NCBI GenBank assembly: GCA_031548435.1
Contig: JAVBRA010000014.1
Location: 62,001-126,000, forward strand
DNA length: 64,000 bases
Reading direction: 5' to 3'
Source of the DNA: JAVBRA01 sp031548435
Lineage (GTDB): Bacteria; Bacteroidota; Bacteroidia; Bacteroidales; Rikenellaceae
This document shows, piece by piece, positions 62,485-64,000 of the stretch. The notes below the pieces were generated by a model that was not told where the DNA came from, made no database searches, and saw only the letters and a list, made by a program, of their open reading frames with translations. Every line of letters starts with the position of its first letter. Positions within the stretch are counted from its first letter, which is position 1. A program made the position numbers and the translations under genes.

Positions 62485-63054
62485 ATGAACCGGACGCAAA
62501 AGCGATGGATCATAGGGGCGGCGATTGCCGCCCCCCTCGCAATTTTCCTATTGTTCAACAAGAAAAAAGTAAAGGAGATCACCACTATGATAACAACAGC
62601 AACCGGCATCACCAACGCCCCCGAGTTTCCGGCACACCTCGCCGCACTTGTCAAGGGCATGGCCGCCAAAACAAAGAATCTCGGTAACATCCGCCCCGGA
62701 AGCGCGTGGCAGGGCATGACCGGCACGCAGAATAACTTCTGCGTGTTCGAAAACTGGACATGGGGCACCCGCGCCATGCTCATTACCCTGCGGACGTACT
62801 ATAACAAGTACGGGCTTAATTCGATCATCAAGATTCTGAACCGGTACGCCCCGGCAACGGAAAATAGCACGTCCAGTTATATAAACTTCGTAGCCAAAAC
62901 GACTAATATTCCCGCTGAAATGGTCGTGGCGCAGAATGCTTTGCCGTCGATTGCCGCCGCCATGATCTGCATGGAAACCGGCATCCCGGCAAGCTACTAC
63001 AGCGAAGTTTACACCTACGTACAGAGTGTAAACCAGTACTTTAAAATTTATTAG
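62485..63054 (+). CDS. Muramidase-like / structural protein P5-type protein
   Basis: A 189-residue protein with an N-terminal membrane helix (about 8-24) and a globular part containing NLGNIRPGSAWQGMTG (residues 65-80), the FCVFENWTWGTRAML block and IIKILNRYAPATENSTSSYINFVAK. This pattern is found in Bacteroidetes phage proteins often labelled structural protein P5 and resembles a lysozyme/transglycosylase-like fold. It may be a virion-attached peptidoglycan enzyme. It starts 3 bases after the previous gene. The enzymatic residues are not certain. Confidence 0.75.
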   Translation: MNRTQKRWIIGAAIAAPLAIFLLFNKKKVKEITTMITTATGITNAPEFPAHLAALVKGMAAKTKNLGNIRPGSAWQGMTGTQNNFCVFENWTWGTRAMLITLRTYYNKYGLNSIIKILNRYAPATENSTSSYINFVAKTTNIPAEMVVAQNALPSIAAAMICMETGIPASYYSEVYTYVQSVNQYFKIY

Positions 63055-63057
63055 CCC

Positions 63058-63510
63058 ATGAAACCGACAACGATCAAGGCGATAGGGGGTATTGTTATCC
63101 CGGTCGCCATTGCTGTGGGGCTTTTTCTGCTCTATAAGAAGTTTTTCGGAAAAGGGAAGAGTTTTTCTCTTAACAACTACTTTAACCCGGAAGAGTTAAA
63201 GGCGGTCGAGGGTTCGATGACCTCGAAGATGGCTTGCGGGAAGACTTACGGCCAAGCAGCAAATGAAATTTTTCAGATGATGTGGGGTAATAGTAAGTGG
63301 GCCGGTTTTGTGAAAAACACGGACGAGAAAGCACTCGGCGAATACCTGTTGAACTATGTGCGCCGGGAGGAATTTTCGATGCTGAATGCGGCGTATATCG
63401 TCACAAAGTCTGAAAAGGCTTCTTACCGCTACAGCTACACGCTCATGGACGATTTGAAGTTTACTTTTAACTCGAAAGAACAAAAACGTTATCTCGCACA
63501 CCTCACGTAA
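63058..63510 (+). CDS. Membrane-anchored phage protein, 150 aa
   Basis: One N-terminal membrane helix (about 8-26, GGIVIPVAIAVGLFLLYKK) and a helical soluble domain (NPEELKAVEGSMTSKM, ANEIFQMMW). It is 3 bases from the preceding muramidase-like gene, so they may work together. No family is recognised. Confidence 0.72.
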   Translation: MKPTTIKAIGGIVIPVAIAVGLFLLYKKFFGKGKSFSLNNYFNPEELKAVEGSMTSKMACGKTYGQAANEIFQMMWGNSKWAGFVKNTDEKALGEYLLNYVRREEFSMLNAAYIVTKSEKASYRYSYTLMDDLKFTFNSKEQKRYLAHLT

Positions 63511-63530
63511 ACACCTAAAAAAAAGTTATT

Positions 63531-63845
63531 ATGGAAAAGAAAATGCAGTATTTTTTGAAGTGTCAAATCTTGCGGCCACAGGCCGGGAGTGATGCAGCCG
63601 CCAAAATGACCCGTACAGCGAAGTTTGACAGGCCGTTTCTTATCATATTTTCTGATTCGGCAGAGAAGTATGCCGGTTATACGGATGTTGGCTTAAAGGC
63701 ATGCCTTTTCGCGCAAGCATGTAAACACCTTCCCCCGTTGGATACGGTAGATTTTCAGGACTTTTTTTCGACCCCACAGAACTGCGAAGACTACGCAGAT
63801 GCGGGTGATCCTGCTACCGTGATTCTTTATCTTGAAAAACTTTAG
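63531..63845 (+). CDS. Phage hypothetical protein, 104 aa
   Basis: A soluble protein with QYFLKCQILRPQAGSD, FDRPFLIIFSDSAEKYAGY and DFQDFFSTPQNCEDYAD segments. It has no membrane helix or known motif. It follows an A-rich leader. Confidence 0.68.
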   Translation: MEKKMQYFLKCQILRPQAGSDAAAKMTRTAKFDRPFLIIFSDSAEKYAGYTDVGLKACLFAQACKHLPPLDTVDFQDFFSTPQNCEDYADAGDPATVILYLEKL

Positions 63846-63848
63846 ACT

Positions 63849-64000
63849 ATGGGAATGGGGAAAATGTGGGAAGTAGTCAACGCCGACGAAACCCAAAAGA
63901 TAGAGCAGGTATTGACCTATGCCACCGGAGAAATCGAATCCAATAGCGCCGATCTCGCCGCGATCAAGGCTACCCTTGCCGAGATCAAGACAAAACAGGC
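63849..64000 (+). CDS. Phage coiled-coil protein, 5' part
   Basis: The ATG at 63849 opens a frame that is still open at the window edge. The visible 50 residues (MGMGKMWEVVNADETQKIEQ, then EIESNSADLAAIKATLAEIKTKQ) are helical with heptad spacing. The gene and the right end of the phage lie outside the window. Confidence 0.7.
   Translation, partial: MGMGKMWEVVNADETQKIEQVLTYATGEIESNSADLAAIKATLAEIKTKQ

Larger units (their letters stand above)
55004..64000 (+). mobile_element. Integrated small phage, FLiP/Finnlakeviridae-like (right end outside window)
   Basis: About 9 kb of lower-GC sequence is almost entirely plus-strand, with genes packed tightly or overlapping by 1-4 bases. The order is repressor, small early proteins, HUH rolling-circle Rep, abundant-type coat protein with an A-rich leader, many 30-220-residue proteins with one membrane helix, Arg-rich basic proteins and a muramidase-like protein. 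No terminase, portal, tail or integrase gene is present. This fits the single-stranded DNA, membrane-containing phage FLiP and relatives, whose genomes are about 9 kb. The left boundary is placed only approximately, after the SDR terminator. Confidence 0.75.

Overview
The window looks like a chromosome segment from a gut-type Bacteroidetes, probably order Bacteroidales and possibly Alistipes/Rikenellaceae (my inference). The clues are TAnnTTTG -7 promoter boxes, A-rich leaders with weak Shine-Dalgarno sequences, many lipoproteins with BACON, lamin-tail, DUF4296 or DUF4861-type domains, a fused MsrB-MsrA, and GC-rich third codon positions. About 55 kb is ordinary host chromosome. The last 9 kb is lower in GC and is viral. 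No tRNA, rRNA, CRISPR array or insertion sequence was recognised.

Host layout. Bases 1-2740 carry the end of a branched-chain amino-acid operon (ilvB 3' part, ilvN, ilvC), and ilvA lies at 6754. Bases 3059-5430 are a minus-strand pair of surface lipoproteins. Bases 8146-14639 are a minus-strand block of six genes: Ig-like lipoprotein, outer-membrane barrel, rbfA, LolC/E-type permease, DUF4296 lipoprotein and amidohydrolase. Next come a radical SAM gene, prfB with a programmed +1 frameshift, a tandem lamin-tail lipoprotein, msrBA and an outer-membrane barrel.

Bases 21217-31763 form a nearly complete uronate-catabolism locus: kduI, a DUF4861 lipoprotein, kdgK, kduD, eda, a hexuronate MFS transporter, an SDR-type fructuronate reductase, uxuA and uxaC. 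Together these convert unsaturated uronates and glucuronate through KDG and KDPG to pyruvate and glyceraldehyde-3-phosphate. The locus is broken by a decayed FISUMP-type gene remnant at about 28.9 kb. A convergent MFS transporter, a long TPR protein and recQ follow. Then come a four-gene cstA operon, DUF3109 and DUF4919 genes, HIT, relA/spoT, recA, bcp, dnaA, a phosphohexomutase, YjbQ, a metallo-hydrolase, a B12-type radical SAM enzyme and an SDR.

The most unusual part is 55.0-64.0 kb: an integrated small phage that runs off the right edge. It has an XRE-type repressor with its own operator-promoter, two paralogous small proteins, an ASCH-like protein, a coiled-coil protein and an HUH rolling-circle Rep. 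Rep is followed by a probable major capsid protein, a run of tiny single-pass membrane and Arg-rich proteins, and a muramidase-like protein. No terminase, portal, tail or integrase gene is visible. This architecture fits a lipid-containing ssDNA phage of the FLiP/Finnlakeviridae type living as a provirus. A short, strongly hydrophobic ORF is nested inside rep, and GC-rich and AT-rich hairpins lie upstream of rep and of the early genes.
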